DNA of 64,000 nucleotides from the NCBI GenBank assembly GCA_038321775.1, contig JBBQFI010000002.1, positions 124,001 through 188,000 of the forward strand. The letters run 5' to 3'. Origin of the DNA: JBBQFI01 sp038321775 (GTDB lineage: Bacteria > Verrucomicrobiota > Verrucomicrobiia > Chthoniobacterales > UBA10450). A model generated the notes under the pieces. The model did no database searches. It was not told the DNA's origin and was given only the letters and a program-made list of their open reading frames with translations. Shown piece by piece: positions 17,926 to 25,219 of this stretch (position 1 is the stretch's first letter; each line of letters opens with the position of its first letter). The position numbers and the translations under genes are program-made.

Positions 17926-18603
17926 TTAACTCGGAAGCGGCGGAGGCGTGGCTCGTTTTTCCGTTCCGCGGAATGAAAGAGCGCCAAGCACGGCCGCAAC
18001 GATGAGGAATAGCAGGCCGAGAACGAGCAGCCCTTTCGGTTTGGACGGCGCAACCTCAAGCGAATACGCGAGCTGATCGTAATCGTTGCCTGTCGTGACG
18101 TGCACGTTCTGTGCGCTAGCCGGAAGTTTTGCACGATCCGTAACGTTAACGATCCCGCCGTTCTCCAGCGTGCTACTGGTGAAAACCCATTCGCTTCCCG
18201 AACCGGTAACCAGCTTCATGTTCTTCGGGATTTGCAGCGTGAACTGCCCATTGCCGTGATAAGTCGCAAGACAGCGCGCTTTTATTTTCGCGACAGCGCT
18301 GCGATGCACGTCGTCTTTTTCGAGCGAGAAATCGTCGATCACCGCGGCGGCGAGCTGATATTTCACATTGCGCAACATCATGTCGGGATGATCGCCGTAT
18401 TCATCTTTCCACTCCGCCCATTGCGCGGCGTTTAGTTGAAAATGGAATTCGATTTGCGCGTCGCCGCGTTCATCGATCTTATAAATTCGCTCGACCGTGC
18501 GGCTCGGCTCCTGAGCGCGCACAATTCCTGCGCTGAAAAACGCCGCCGCCATTATCGCGATTTGAAACGCCGCAAGCCGTGACCCCAATTTCATCTTATT
18601 CAT
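17926..18603 (-). CDS. Envelope protein with signal peptide and C-terminal membrane helix
   Basis: A 225-residue protein. The start at 18603 overlaps the upstream stop and is preceded at a suitable distance by a GAAGAAGG-like ribosome site; ATG 18594 is an alternative. It has an N-terminal signal segment (AAFQIAIMAAAFFSAGIVRAQ), a beta-rich middle, a C-terminal helix (GLLVLGLLFLIVAAVLGALSF) and a Pro-rich tail. Topology suggests a large periplasmic domain anchored at its C-terminus. Family unknown. It follows a transglutaminase-like protein and shares its operon. Confidence 0.65.
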   Translation of the reverse strand: MNKMKLGSRLAAFQIAIMAAAFFSAGIVRAQEPSRTVERIYKIDERGDAQIEFHFQLNAAQWAEWKDEYGDHPDMMLRNVKYQLAAAVIDDFSLEKDDVHRSAVAKIKARCLATYHGNGQFTLQIPKNMKLVTGSGSEWVFTSSTLENGGIVNVTDRAKLPASAQNVHVTTGNDYDQLAYSLEVAPSKPKGLLVLGLLFLIVAAVLGALSFRGTEKRATPPPLPS

Positions 18604-20287
18604 TTTGCCCATTGCCTTCTTCGTTGCCATTCCCGGCGCCCAATCGCGTCGAACTGATGATGTCCTGAATAATCGGCTGGCTTTTCTCGAAATAACCTTT
18701 GGCCGCCCCGACAAAAAGACCGATCACGCCGGCCTGCGATGGCGCGAACATTCCGACCCATTGCGTCGAGCCGTTGCGATAAGAAGTGGTGCCGGTGTAA
18801 ACAACCGAATTACCTTTTTGCTGCTGCGAACTGACCCGTACCGTTCCCCCGGCGATTCGCGACACTCCTTTTCTCGCTGTCTGCATCGCCTCGTTAGGCG
18901 TGGATAAATTCGGGTAATAAAAAACATTTACCGCCACGGAAGATTGCTGATCTTGCGCGGTAAAAACCATTCCGGGAATCGGGCTGTTCTCCATCCGCGT
19001 CCAGGCTTGCGGAACATCGACCGAGACGAGATTGTTCGCGCCGACGTAACGATAATAGCCTTGGCGAACCTGACCCGTTTGCGCATCCGTGCGCGCACCG
19101 GTCCCGGCATTTTGCGCGTAAGCCGTCGCCGTATGGTCGGAGCGTTGCGCCAGAATATTTTTGATCTTGTCGATCTCGATGTTCGGAAGTTCGGGCGGAA
19201 GAAATCCCTGCTTCTGATATTCCTGCACGTTGACGAAAATTTTGTAGCGCTGCTTTTGCAGATCCTCGTCCGCCATCTTCACGGCTTGATCGAAAGGAAC
19301 CGACTTCTCTGCGCCCACCGCCATCGGCGTGATCGCGGTGCATTCGATTGGGATATAATCGTCCGAGCCCTCTCCATAACGCACCACCGTAAACGCGTGT
19401 CCCGGCCGAAACACCACCGTCGTCTTGCAGCCGAGATGTTCCATCACCGACGCCCAAAGCAGCGCGAGCTCGATGCAAAGTCCTTCATTGGTAATAATGA
19501 CATCGCGCGGCATGCGCACAGTTTGCACGAGCGTTTGGACATCGCCGATTTTTGCCGGCACACCGGAATCGCTCGTGTAGCGCATTCCCGTATCGCACAT
19601 GTAGTCGTAAACACCTTTCATCATGCGCGCCACTTCGCGCCCGCCGCCGGCCACTCCGGCCATCGATCCGCCGGTGCGCTTCGTCACCTCCGCGACAAAT
19701 TCTTTCACCACCGGGTCGTTAGGCGTGACCATCGCGGCCGCGAAATCCGAACTCGCAAAGACGTCGTACCAAGTCACAACTTCGTTCGCAGGCAGATCGG
19801 TATATTCGATCTCGTTCACGCCGCGCAGCATCACGTTCGAGCGCAGAACTTGTTCCTTCATCGCACCGCTGGCGTCCGCCCAGCGAATTTTCGTTTCCAG
19901 CGTCGTGTTTGTGTCGTTGGAGAGCTGCGTAACTTTCGAAGGAAGCTGCGGGTAATAAACCTGCACCACAGTCTGCCCCGCGGGAATTTCCGGGTATTCC
20001 TGCGGCGTCGTCCACGAGATGTAATCCGGAATCTGATAGCTAACCGACAAATTTTGCACCGGCCCCGTCCCGTCATTATGGAAAACAATCTTGCTCAAAA
20101 AATAGCGGCCGTTCTGCGCGGCCGGATTGCCGTAAATCTTGTAGGCGAAAGTCATGAGCGATTTGCGCACGATCGGATCGTCCCACGCGAGCTTGCCCGC
20201 GCCGCCGCCCTTGAAAGCGAAAACGCCGAGACAGAGCAGCCCTACGGCTGCCAACAATAGTGCCCCGGCTTGTAGGAGTTTCTTCAT
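18596..20287 (-). CDS. Transglutaminase-like domain protein
   Basis: A 563-residue exported or anchored protein with an N-terminal hydrophobic segment (AGALLLAAVGLLCLGVFAF). The middle contains a transglutaminase-like core: the catalytic Cys in NEGLCIELALLWASV and the His in RPGHAFTVVRYG; a downstream acidic residue likely completes the triad. The N-terminal third is beta-rich (Ig-like), and the C-terminal third resembles PsbP-like domains. In bacteria such proteins act as peptidases or crosslinkers on envelope peptides. It overlaps the next envelope gene, suggesting a shared complex. Confidence 0.78.
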   Translation of the reverse strand: MKKLLQAGALLLAAVGLLCLGVFAFKGGGAGKLAWDDPIVRKSLMTFAYKIYGNPAAQNGRYFLSKIVFHNDGTGPVQNLSVSYQIPDYISWTTPQEYPEIPAGQTVVQVYYPQLPSKVTQLSNDTNTTLETKIRWADASGAMKEQVLRSNVMLRGVNEIEYTDLPANEVVTWYDVFASSDFAAAMVTPNDPVVKEFVAEVTKRTGGSMAGVAGGGREVARMMKGVYDYMCDTGMRYTSDSGVPAKIGDVQTLVQTVRMPRDVIITNEGLCIELALLWASVMEHLGCKTTVVFRPGHAFTVVRYGEGSDDYIPIECTAITPMAVGAEKSVPFDQAVKMADEDLQKQRYKIFVNVQEYQKQGFLPPELPNIEIDKIKNILAQRSDHTATAYAQNAGTGARTDAQTGQVRQGYYRYVGANNLVSVDVPQAWTRMENSPIPGMVFTAQDQQSSVAVNVFYYPNLSTPNEAMQTARKGVSRIAGGTVRVSSQQQKGNSVVYTGTTSYRNGSTQWVGMFAPSQAGVIGLFVGAAKGYFEKSQPIIQDIISSTRLGAGNGNEEGNGQNE

Positions 20288-20680
20288 TTAATCATTCTGT
20301 CGTTTTTTGGTTAAGCAGCACGTGTATTCGAAAACAAAAGCCATCCTGTTGTCACGCGAAAACTTTGTCTGCGCGGTGGAAGTGATCTCAAACTTACATT
20401 TCGAGCTTCACTTCCTCTGTTTCGGCCTTTGCCGACTGTCGCATCATGTTTTTTCGAATTCCTCACAACAGACAACATAACTGTTCGTTAGGCGCTTCGT
20501 CGAGCCTCCGAGTGGACTACGCATCCAAAGAGTTTTGGAGTTGTCGAAATCATTGCTTTCGTCGGGCGCAAAAGGGCAGGTCACGCAGCCAGTCGGTTTG
20601 CTAATTAATATGGTGAATATCAAAAACTGAGAATATCTCTTGTGCTATGGAACGTTCGTGTGGTGAAGTGAAGGCCTGCT
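20288..20680. other. Intergenic region upstream of a PEP-CTERM gene
   Basis: No gene is evident in this 393-bp divergent gap. It becomes AT-rich near its right end (GCTAATTAATATGGTGAATA near 20600), where a promoter for the plus-strand gene is likely. One copy of the dispersed TCGTTAGG motif lies at 20485. No RNA structure was recognised. Confidence 0.5.
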
Positions 20681-21352
20681 ATGAAAGCCATTTTGCCATT
20701 TCTCATGTTGGTAGTTTTTGCCGCAACAGGGAGGGCAACCTCCTACACTTACACTCCTAACCCTGTGGATCTAAACGATCTGGATCACCACAGCGCGTAT
20801 ACGTGGAGAATTAATAACATTAACATCGGCGGCGCGACGATTACCGGTGCGAGTCTTACCTTCAAGAACATCGCGAATTGGGACGCGAATCCAAACATGC
20901 TCTTCATGCATCTCTTTGACACGGCGAAATATTCAGGCGTGAGCTCGTTCCTCGATGCGACCGGTGTCCCGGTACCCGCCAACCAGATTGCGGACAACTT
21001 CGCATCTCCCCTGCTTGCCTCGAATCCGTTAATCGCAGCCGGGACTGCCAATACTTTCCTGACCGGCAAGTCATTTACGATGACGCCTACTACCTTCACC
21101 TACAATTTCACGGGAGCACAGTTGCTCGCTTTGCAGGCTTACATCGCCAACGGTCACGATATCGCCTTCGGCCTTGATCCTGATTGTCATTTCTTCAACG
21201 ATGGAGTCACATTCACGATGAATGTGCCAGAGGGAGGAACGACCGCAGTCCTTCTCGCTGTGACCATGGTCTGTTTGGTGCTGACGCACCGACAATTCTC
21301 TTATCGACCATTGGCGGTGGCCGTTGCTCCAGCCCCGCGCTCCAGGCGATAG
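20681..21352 (+). CDS. PEP-CTERM/VPDSG-like exosortase substrate
   Basis: A 223-residue secreted protein. It has a signal peptide (MKAILPFLMLVVFAATGRA), a beta-rich body, and a C-terminal sorting-signal layout: VPEGGTT, then a hydrophobic helix (AVLLAVTMVCLVL), then a basic tail with several Arg. This matches the tripartite plan of VPDSG/PEP-CTERM sorting signals used by exosortases in Verrucomicrobiota, with VPEGG as a variant motif. The tail is longer than usual (about 24 residues after the helix). It probably ends up on the outer surface. No exosortase is in the window. Confidence 0.7.
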   Translation: MKAILPFLMLVVFAATGRATSYTYTPNPVDLNDLDHHSAYTWRINNINIGGATITGASLTFKNIANWDANPNMLFMHLFDTAKYSGVSSFLDATGVPVPANQIADNFASPLLASNPLIAAGTANTFLTGKSFTMTPTTFTYNFTGAQLLALQAYIANGHDIAFGLDPDCHFFNDGVTFTMNVPEGGTTAVLLAVTMVCLVLTHRQFSYRPLAVAVAPAPRSRR

Positions 21353-21430
21353 CCTCGACCTTCGCGTTAGAGTTTGGTGCAGTAGTGCCAGGTCGTACCT
21401 CACGTCCGCTAATTCTGCGGATCCTAAAAT

Positions 21431-22004
21431 GTCCCCGCTGAGAATACGGCCGGCGGGAGCCGAGCCGGATAGACGAAGCCCCGAAGGGGTAAGCGAGTGG
21501 GAACGAGCGAATCAATCGAACCTTCGTGTGGAAAGCTACCCTAAGTTGTCCACCTCTTGAGCACGTCGCACTGTGTCCCCGCTGAGAATGGAGCCGACGG
21601 GAGTCGAGCGACATAGACGAAGCCCCGCAGGGGTGAGCGAGTGGGAACGAGCGAATCAATCGAACCGTCGTGTGAAAGCTACCCTAAGTTGTCCACCTCT
21701 TGGGCACATCGCACTGCGTCCCCGCTGAGAATGGAGCCGACGGGAGTCGAGCGACATAGACGAAGCCCCGAAGGGGTGAGCGAGTGGGAACGAGTGAATC
21801 AATCGAACCGTCGTGTGGAAAGCTACCCTAAGTTGTCCACCTCTTGGCCCGTCGCACTGTGTCCCCGCTGAGAATGGAGCCGACGGGAGTCGAGCGACAT
21901 AGACGAAGCCCCGAAGGGGTAAGCGAGTGGGAACGAGCGAATCAATCGAACCTTCGTGTGGAAAGCTACCCTAAGTTGTCCACCTCTTGGGCACGTCGCA
22001 CTAT
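21431..22004. repeat. Four tandem ~144-bp repeats carrying the tRNA-Arg 3' end
   Basis: Four units start at 21431, 21575, 21718 and 21861, with periods of 144, 143, 143 and 144 bp up to the tRNA 3' end at 22005. Each begins with GTCCCCGCTGAGAAT, the exact 3' end of the adjacent tRNA-Arg (acceptor and T-arm half). Units include an AGCCCCGAAGGGGT hairpin and a segment reading CTACCCTAAGTTGTCCACC. The first unit is the most diverged. This looks like repeated duplication of the tRNA tail plus its downstream flank, as left by successive integrations or slipped duplication. It is not a CRISPR array. Confidence 0.85.
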
Positions 22005-22075
22005 GTCCCCGCTGAGAATCGAACTCAGATTTAAGGTTTAGGAAACCTCCGTTCTATCCGTTGAACTACGGGGAC
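22004..22075 (-). tRNA. tRNA-Arg (anticodon CCT)
   Basis: A complete 72-nt cloverleaf on the minus strand. Acceptor GTCCCCG/CGGGGAC (7 bp), D-stem GTTC/GAAC, anticodon stem GAGGT/ACCTT with loop TTCCTAA (anticodon CCT, reading AGG), T-stem CTGAG/CTCAG with loop TTCGATT, discriminator A. CCA is not encoded. It marks the left border of an accessory region: tandem copies of its 3' end lie downstream and two orphan copies of its 5' half lie 9-10 kb upstream. Confidence 0.95.
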
Positions 22076-22204
22076 AGAGAATACCAGCGAGTTTCGATTA
22101 CATCTGCCCATTGTCCACTAACGGTGAAGGAGATTCGAGTTAGCAAGATCCGAACTGTCAAAGAATTTAGACTTGACCCCATTTTGCCTTCATTCGAGTT
22201 TTGA

Positions 22205-22564
22205 TTGGGTAGCGAATCGGATTTTCCGGAAGAGGAAGCTTTGGCTGGCGAGGACTGGCAATGCGACGATGTCTCCGGATTTAATCGCCTGTACGGTCCG
22301 CATTGGTGGTCCGTGATCGGTGAAGCTTTGATGAGGGTAATCTTACCAATCGAGTATTATCAAATGCTCAGTCGGGACCGTTACGAATGGGATAATTTAG
22401 GCCGCCGCGCTTATCAAGAAGATCTGGCAAGATATCCTGACCTGGATTCGGATGACGCGCGTCGCAGGCAATCACTGTTCGATTTTCACTACGCCGAGGG
22501 CATCGTCTTTGGATTGCGCCGGCAAGAGCAAAGCGGTACGCGATTAATCGCATCAAAAACTTAG
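22205..22564 (+). CDS. Hypothetical protein
   Basis: An open frame of up to 119 codons from a TTG at 22205; an internal ATG at 22331 is an alternative start. The product is acidic and rich in Tyr, Asp and Arg (RVILPIEYYQMLSRDRYEWDNLGRRAYQEDL), with no signal peptide or membrane helix. I do not recognise it. It lies just inside the tRNA-Arg border and upstream of the Fic gene, in a segment of lower GC content than the flanks. It could be a small accessory gene or a remnant. Confidence 0.4.
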   Translation: MGSESDFPEEEALAGEDWQCDDVSGFNRLYGPHWWSVIGEALMRVILPIEYYQMLSRDRYEWDNLGRRAYQEDLARYPDLDSDDARRRQSLFDFHYAEGIVFGLRRQEQSGTRLIASKT

Positions 22565-22747
22565 CGCGGGGCGGCAGAGAACTCGATCCTCAAATTTGGC
22601 TCCATTTGGAAGCGGCCATTGAGCGGACAGACCAGATTTCCTGATCTTGTGGCGGAGCCGTAACAGGGCGACAATATACCCTCTTCGACGCGACAATGAT
22701 CGCGACACAGAAGGCGACATAATATTGTATATAAAATAAGTTATGCA

Positions 22748-22775
22748 TTGACAATAATGGCTTTGCGTTTACGAT
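22748..22775 (+). promoter_or_regulatory. Sigma-70-like promoter for the Fic gene
   Basis: TTGACA at 22748-22753, a 16-bp spacer, then TACGAT at 22770-22775. Transcription would start around 22782, only about three bases before the ATG at 22785, so the mRNA may be nearly leaderless. No Shine-Dalgarno-like sequence precedes the ATG, which fits. Confidence 0.45.
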
Positions 22776-22784
22776 AACGACGAC

Positions 22785-24020
22785 ATGGAACGACAATATA
22801 TTAGGACACACCCCTGGATCAAATTCAGGATAGATCTCAGGGATGCGTCGCCTCGGTTTTGGATAAATGCTGGAGAGGCTAAGTCAAAGTGTGAGCACAT
22901 CGCGGGCGTACCATTAAAACCGGCGGTGGCGGAAATCTTGCACAGGGTTTTCGTTGCTAAGGGAATTCACGGTACGACTGCAATCGAGGGAAATACCCTC
23001 ACGGAGGACCAGGTTCGGCGACATTTGGAAGGCGGGCTGGAGGTGAATGCATCACAGGAGCACCTAATTCGGGAGGTCGATAATATCGCGAACGCTTGCA
23101 ACCAAATTAGAAGCTCGTTGCTAGGAGGTGAGGACTACCCCCTCACTCCGGAGACGCTAAAGAGATTCAATGCCTTAATCTTAAAGGATCTCCCGTTGGA
23201 TGAGGAGGTGATCCCGGGCAGAGTGCGGACCCACAACGTGGGTGTCAGGTCGTATCTCGCTCCAGCAGCCGAAGACTGCGAACACCTTCTTTCGGAATTG
23301 TGCAAGTGGATGGAAAGCGAAACGTTCCAGCCCAGTGCCGAAGCCGATCAATTCGTTTTCGCGATAGTTAAGGCGATTGTTTTCCACATCTATCTAGCGT
23401 GGATTCACCCATTTGGTGATGGGAATGGCCGCACTGCGCGGCTCGTTGAATTCGCAATACTCTTATCCGCGGGAATATCTACTCCAGCAGCGCATCTACT
23501 GAGCAATCATTACAACATAACACGCAAGCGGTATTACACGGAACTGGAGCGGGCGAGTAAGTCCGGCGGTAACATTATGCCCTTCATCGAATATGCGATG
23601 GAAGGTTTTGTTGATGGGCTGCGCGACCAGTTGGAGTTGATCCGCATTCAGCAATGGGACGTCGCGTGGACCGTTTATGTACATGAGAAGTTTTCCGAAA
23701 ACACGACTACCTCAGGGCGGCGTCAATGTCGGCTTGCACTAGATTTGACGCCTCAGCGGGAGCCAGTGGCTTTGAACAAAATTCAAGAGCTGACGCCTCG
23801 TTTAGCAAAGGCTTACGCCAACAAAACCATTCGAACTGTACAACGAGACGTTCGGGATTTGGAGCGACTTGGGTTAGCTGTGAGAGGTTCGTTGGGGGTG
23901 ATCGCCGAACGGGGCGCGATACTGGCGTTTTTACCGCAAAGAAAGCGGAAGAAAGAAAAATCTCCGCAGTTAACATTGGCACTTCAAACTGACAACATGC
24001 CCAAAAATAACGCCTCTTGA
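22785..24020 (+). CDS. Fic domain AMP-transferase with winged-helix C-terminus
   Basis: A 411-residue protein. The catalytic motif HPFGDGNGRTAR (near residue 207) is complete, so it should transfer AMP (or a related group) to a target hydroxyl. Upstream, TTAIEGN (near residue 66) matches the [S/T]xxxE[G/N] inhibitory helix of class II Fic proteins, whose Glu blocks ATP binding. The C-terminal region (KTIRTVQRDVRDLERLGLAVRG) looks like a winged-helix DNA-binding domain, as in Fic/DOC transcription-linked proteins. It lies 7 nt before a SEFIR-domain gene, in a lower-GC segment beside a tRNA, and is probably horizontally acquired. Confidence 0.9.
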   Translation: MERQYIRTHPWIKFRIDLRDASPRFWINAGEAKSKCEHIAGVPLKPAVAEILHRVFVAKGIHGTTAIEGNTLTEDQVRRHLEGGLEVNASQEHLIREVDNIANACNQIRSSLLGGEDYPLTPETLKRFNALILKDLPLDEEVIPGRVRTHNVGVRSYLAPAAEDCEHLLSELCKWMESETFQPSAEADQFVFAIVKAIVFHIYLAWIHPFGDGNGRTARLVEFAILLSAGISTPAAHLLSNHYNITRKRYYTELERASKSGGNIMPFIEYAMEGFVDGLRDQLELIRIQQWDVAWTVYVHEKFSENTTTSGRRQCRLALDLTPQREPVALNKIQELTPRLAKAYANKTIRTVQRDVRDLERLGLAVRGSLGVIAERGAILAFLPQRKRKKEKSPQLTLALQTDNMPKNNAS

Positions 24021-24027
24021 GCTAAGT

Positions 24028-25101
24028 ATGCAGCCAGCCAAGGTCTTCATTTCTTACACCCACGAGAGTAACGACTACTCTGACCTTGTGCTAAAGCTGG
24101 CAAATCAACTAAGGCACGACGGAATCGATGCAGACCTGGACCAATATCATCATTCTCCGCCAGAAGGTTGGCCGCGTTGGATGGACCAACGAATAACGTG
24201 GGCCGACCTAGTTTTGGTCTTGGCTTCTCCATCCTATCTAGCGCGGGTGATGGGTACAGAGCAACCAGGAAAGGGACTCGGAATTCGGTGGGAAGGGAAT
24301 TTGATTTATCAGCATCTGTACAATGCCGGATCGAACAATGAGAAATTCATCCCAGTTGTATTGCGAAAATCTGACATTCCGAGTATTCCGATGCCCTTAC
24401 AGGGGTCAACGCATTATTCTTTAGAGGAGCCGGGTAGTGAATACCAAGCGCTTCTATCTCGCTGTCGTGGATTACCCCGTACAGAAAAGCCGCCGTTGGG
24501 AAAACCCAGACCGCTTGGCGTGAAGAACCGCAAGACCGACGTAGGATTGTTTTTCACGTCGTTTATCAGTGTGGACGCGTGGAATAAGGCTAAATGGGCG
24601 GGATGCGCGTTCCTGCACGATCCAGCACTAAGAGAGCCACCGACGCTAGCTCTCGTATTCGGAGATCAGAGTGCGGCAGAACAAATATTTCAAGATTGGC
24701 GTCAGCGACTCGGTCCGCTGGACGCTTACAACGAGCTAAGGATATCGATTGTCGTAGGGGACGTGCCTAACCGACCGCATGGGGGTTATTCTGTCCACAT
24801 TGGTTCAAACATCGAAAATATATACAAACGCGCCGACGACGAAGGAATCGACCTTCCTCTCCCTCATGTAATGACGGTTTCGCGAGTTCATTACATGACA
24901 CCATCCCCTGGATCGACAAATCTAGCGCTTTTTCGTAAACGCTTTGAACAGTTCGGCAGCTATCGTCTGATTCCGGCAGTGAAACGCGGAAACGAAATCG
25001 TTTACGCGGACAACCTCGCTATACATAAGCGTCACATCGAGTTTCGTAATGTTCGTGACATTAGTTCCCTAAACGATCCGGATTCGTGCGTGCTGCCATA
25101 G
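24028..25101 (+). CDS. SEFIR-domain protein, putative anti-phage effector
   Basis: A 357-residue protein. The N-terminal ~150 residues match a SEFIR domain (TIR relative): AKVFISYTHES at residues 4-14, LANQLRHDGIDADLDQY, GWPRWMDQRI and the strand DLVLVLASPSYL. Bacterial SEFIR proteins have been shown to defend against phage through NAD depletion; that activity is inferred here, not seen. The C-terminal ~190 residues form an unknown domain with alternating strands and helices (TLALVFGDQSAAEQIFQDW, LRISIVVGDVPNRPHGGYSVHIG), possibly the sensor. It is co-transcribed with the Fic gene. Confidence 0.82.
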   Translation: MQPAKVFISYTHESNDYSDLVLKLANQLRHDGIDADLDQYHHSPPEGWPRWMDQRITWADLVLVLASPSYLARVMGTEQPGKGLGIRWEGNLIYQHLYNAGSNNEKFIPVVLRKSDIPSIPMPLQGSTHYSLEEPGSEYQALLSRCRGLPRTEKPPLGKPRPLGVKNRKTDVGLFFTSFISVDAWNKAKWAGCAFLHDPALREPPTLALVFGDQSAAEQIFQDWRQRLGPLDAYNELRISIVVGDVPNRPHGGYSVHIGSNIENIYKRADDEGIDLPLPHVMTVSRVHYMTPSPGSTNLALFRKRFEQFGSYRLIPAVKRGNEIVYADNLAIHKRHIEFRNVRDISSLNDPDSCVLP

Positions 25102-25176
25102 CTTCGCGAATCAAAAGGGGAGCCCTTCGGGCATTGATCTCAATGGGATGACAGTTCCCCCTAGATTTTTTGGCTA

Positions 25177-25205
25177 CACCTTTTTAGGGCAATGCCAAAA
25201 AGGTG
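25177..25205. terminator. Inverted repeat between convergent genes
   Basis: CACCTTTTT (25177-25185) pairs perfectly with AAAAAGGTG (25197-25205) around an 11-nt loop. It sits between the convergent SEFIR and giant surface-protein genes and could terminate both. No T-run follows on either strand, so efficiency is uncertain. Confidence 0.5.
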
Positions 25206-25219
25206 TTCACCGCTTGCGC

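Noticed and set aside
18944..20260. Plus-strand open frame of 438 codons opposite the transglutaminase-like gene
   Set aside because: Antisense shadow, His/Arg-rich, with no recognisable domain or start context.
21431..22004. CRISPR array
   Set aside because: Whole 144-bp units repeat with no unique spacers, and no cas genes are nearby.
21324..22041. Several open frames running through the tandem repeats
   Set aside because: They repeat the same segment in step with the 144-bp DNA period, which includes tRNA sequence; no start signals or domains.
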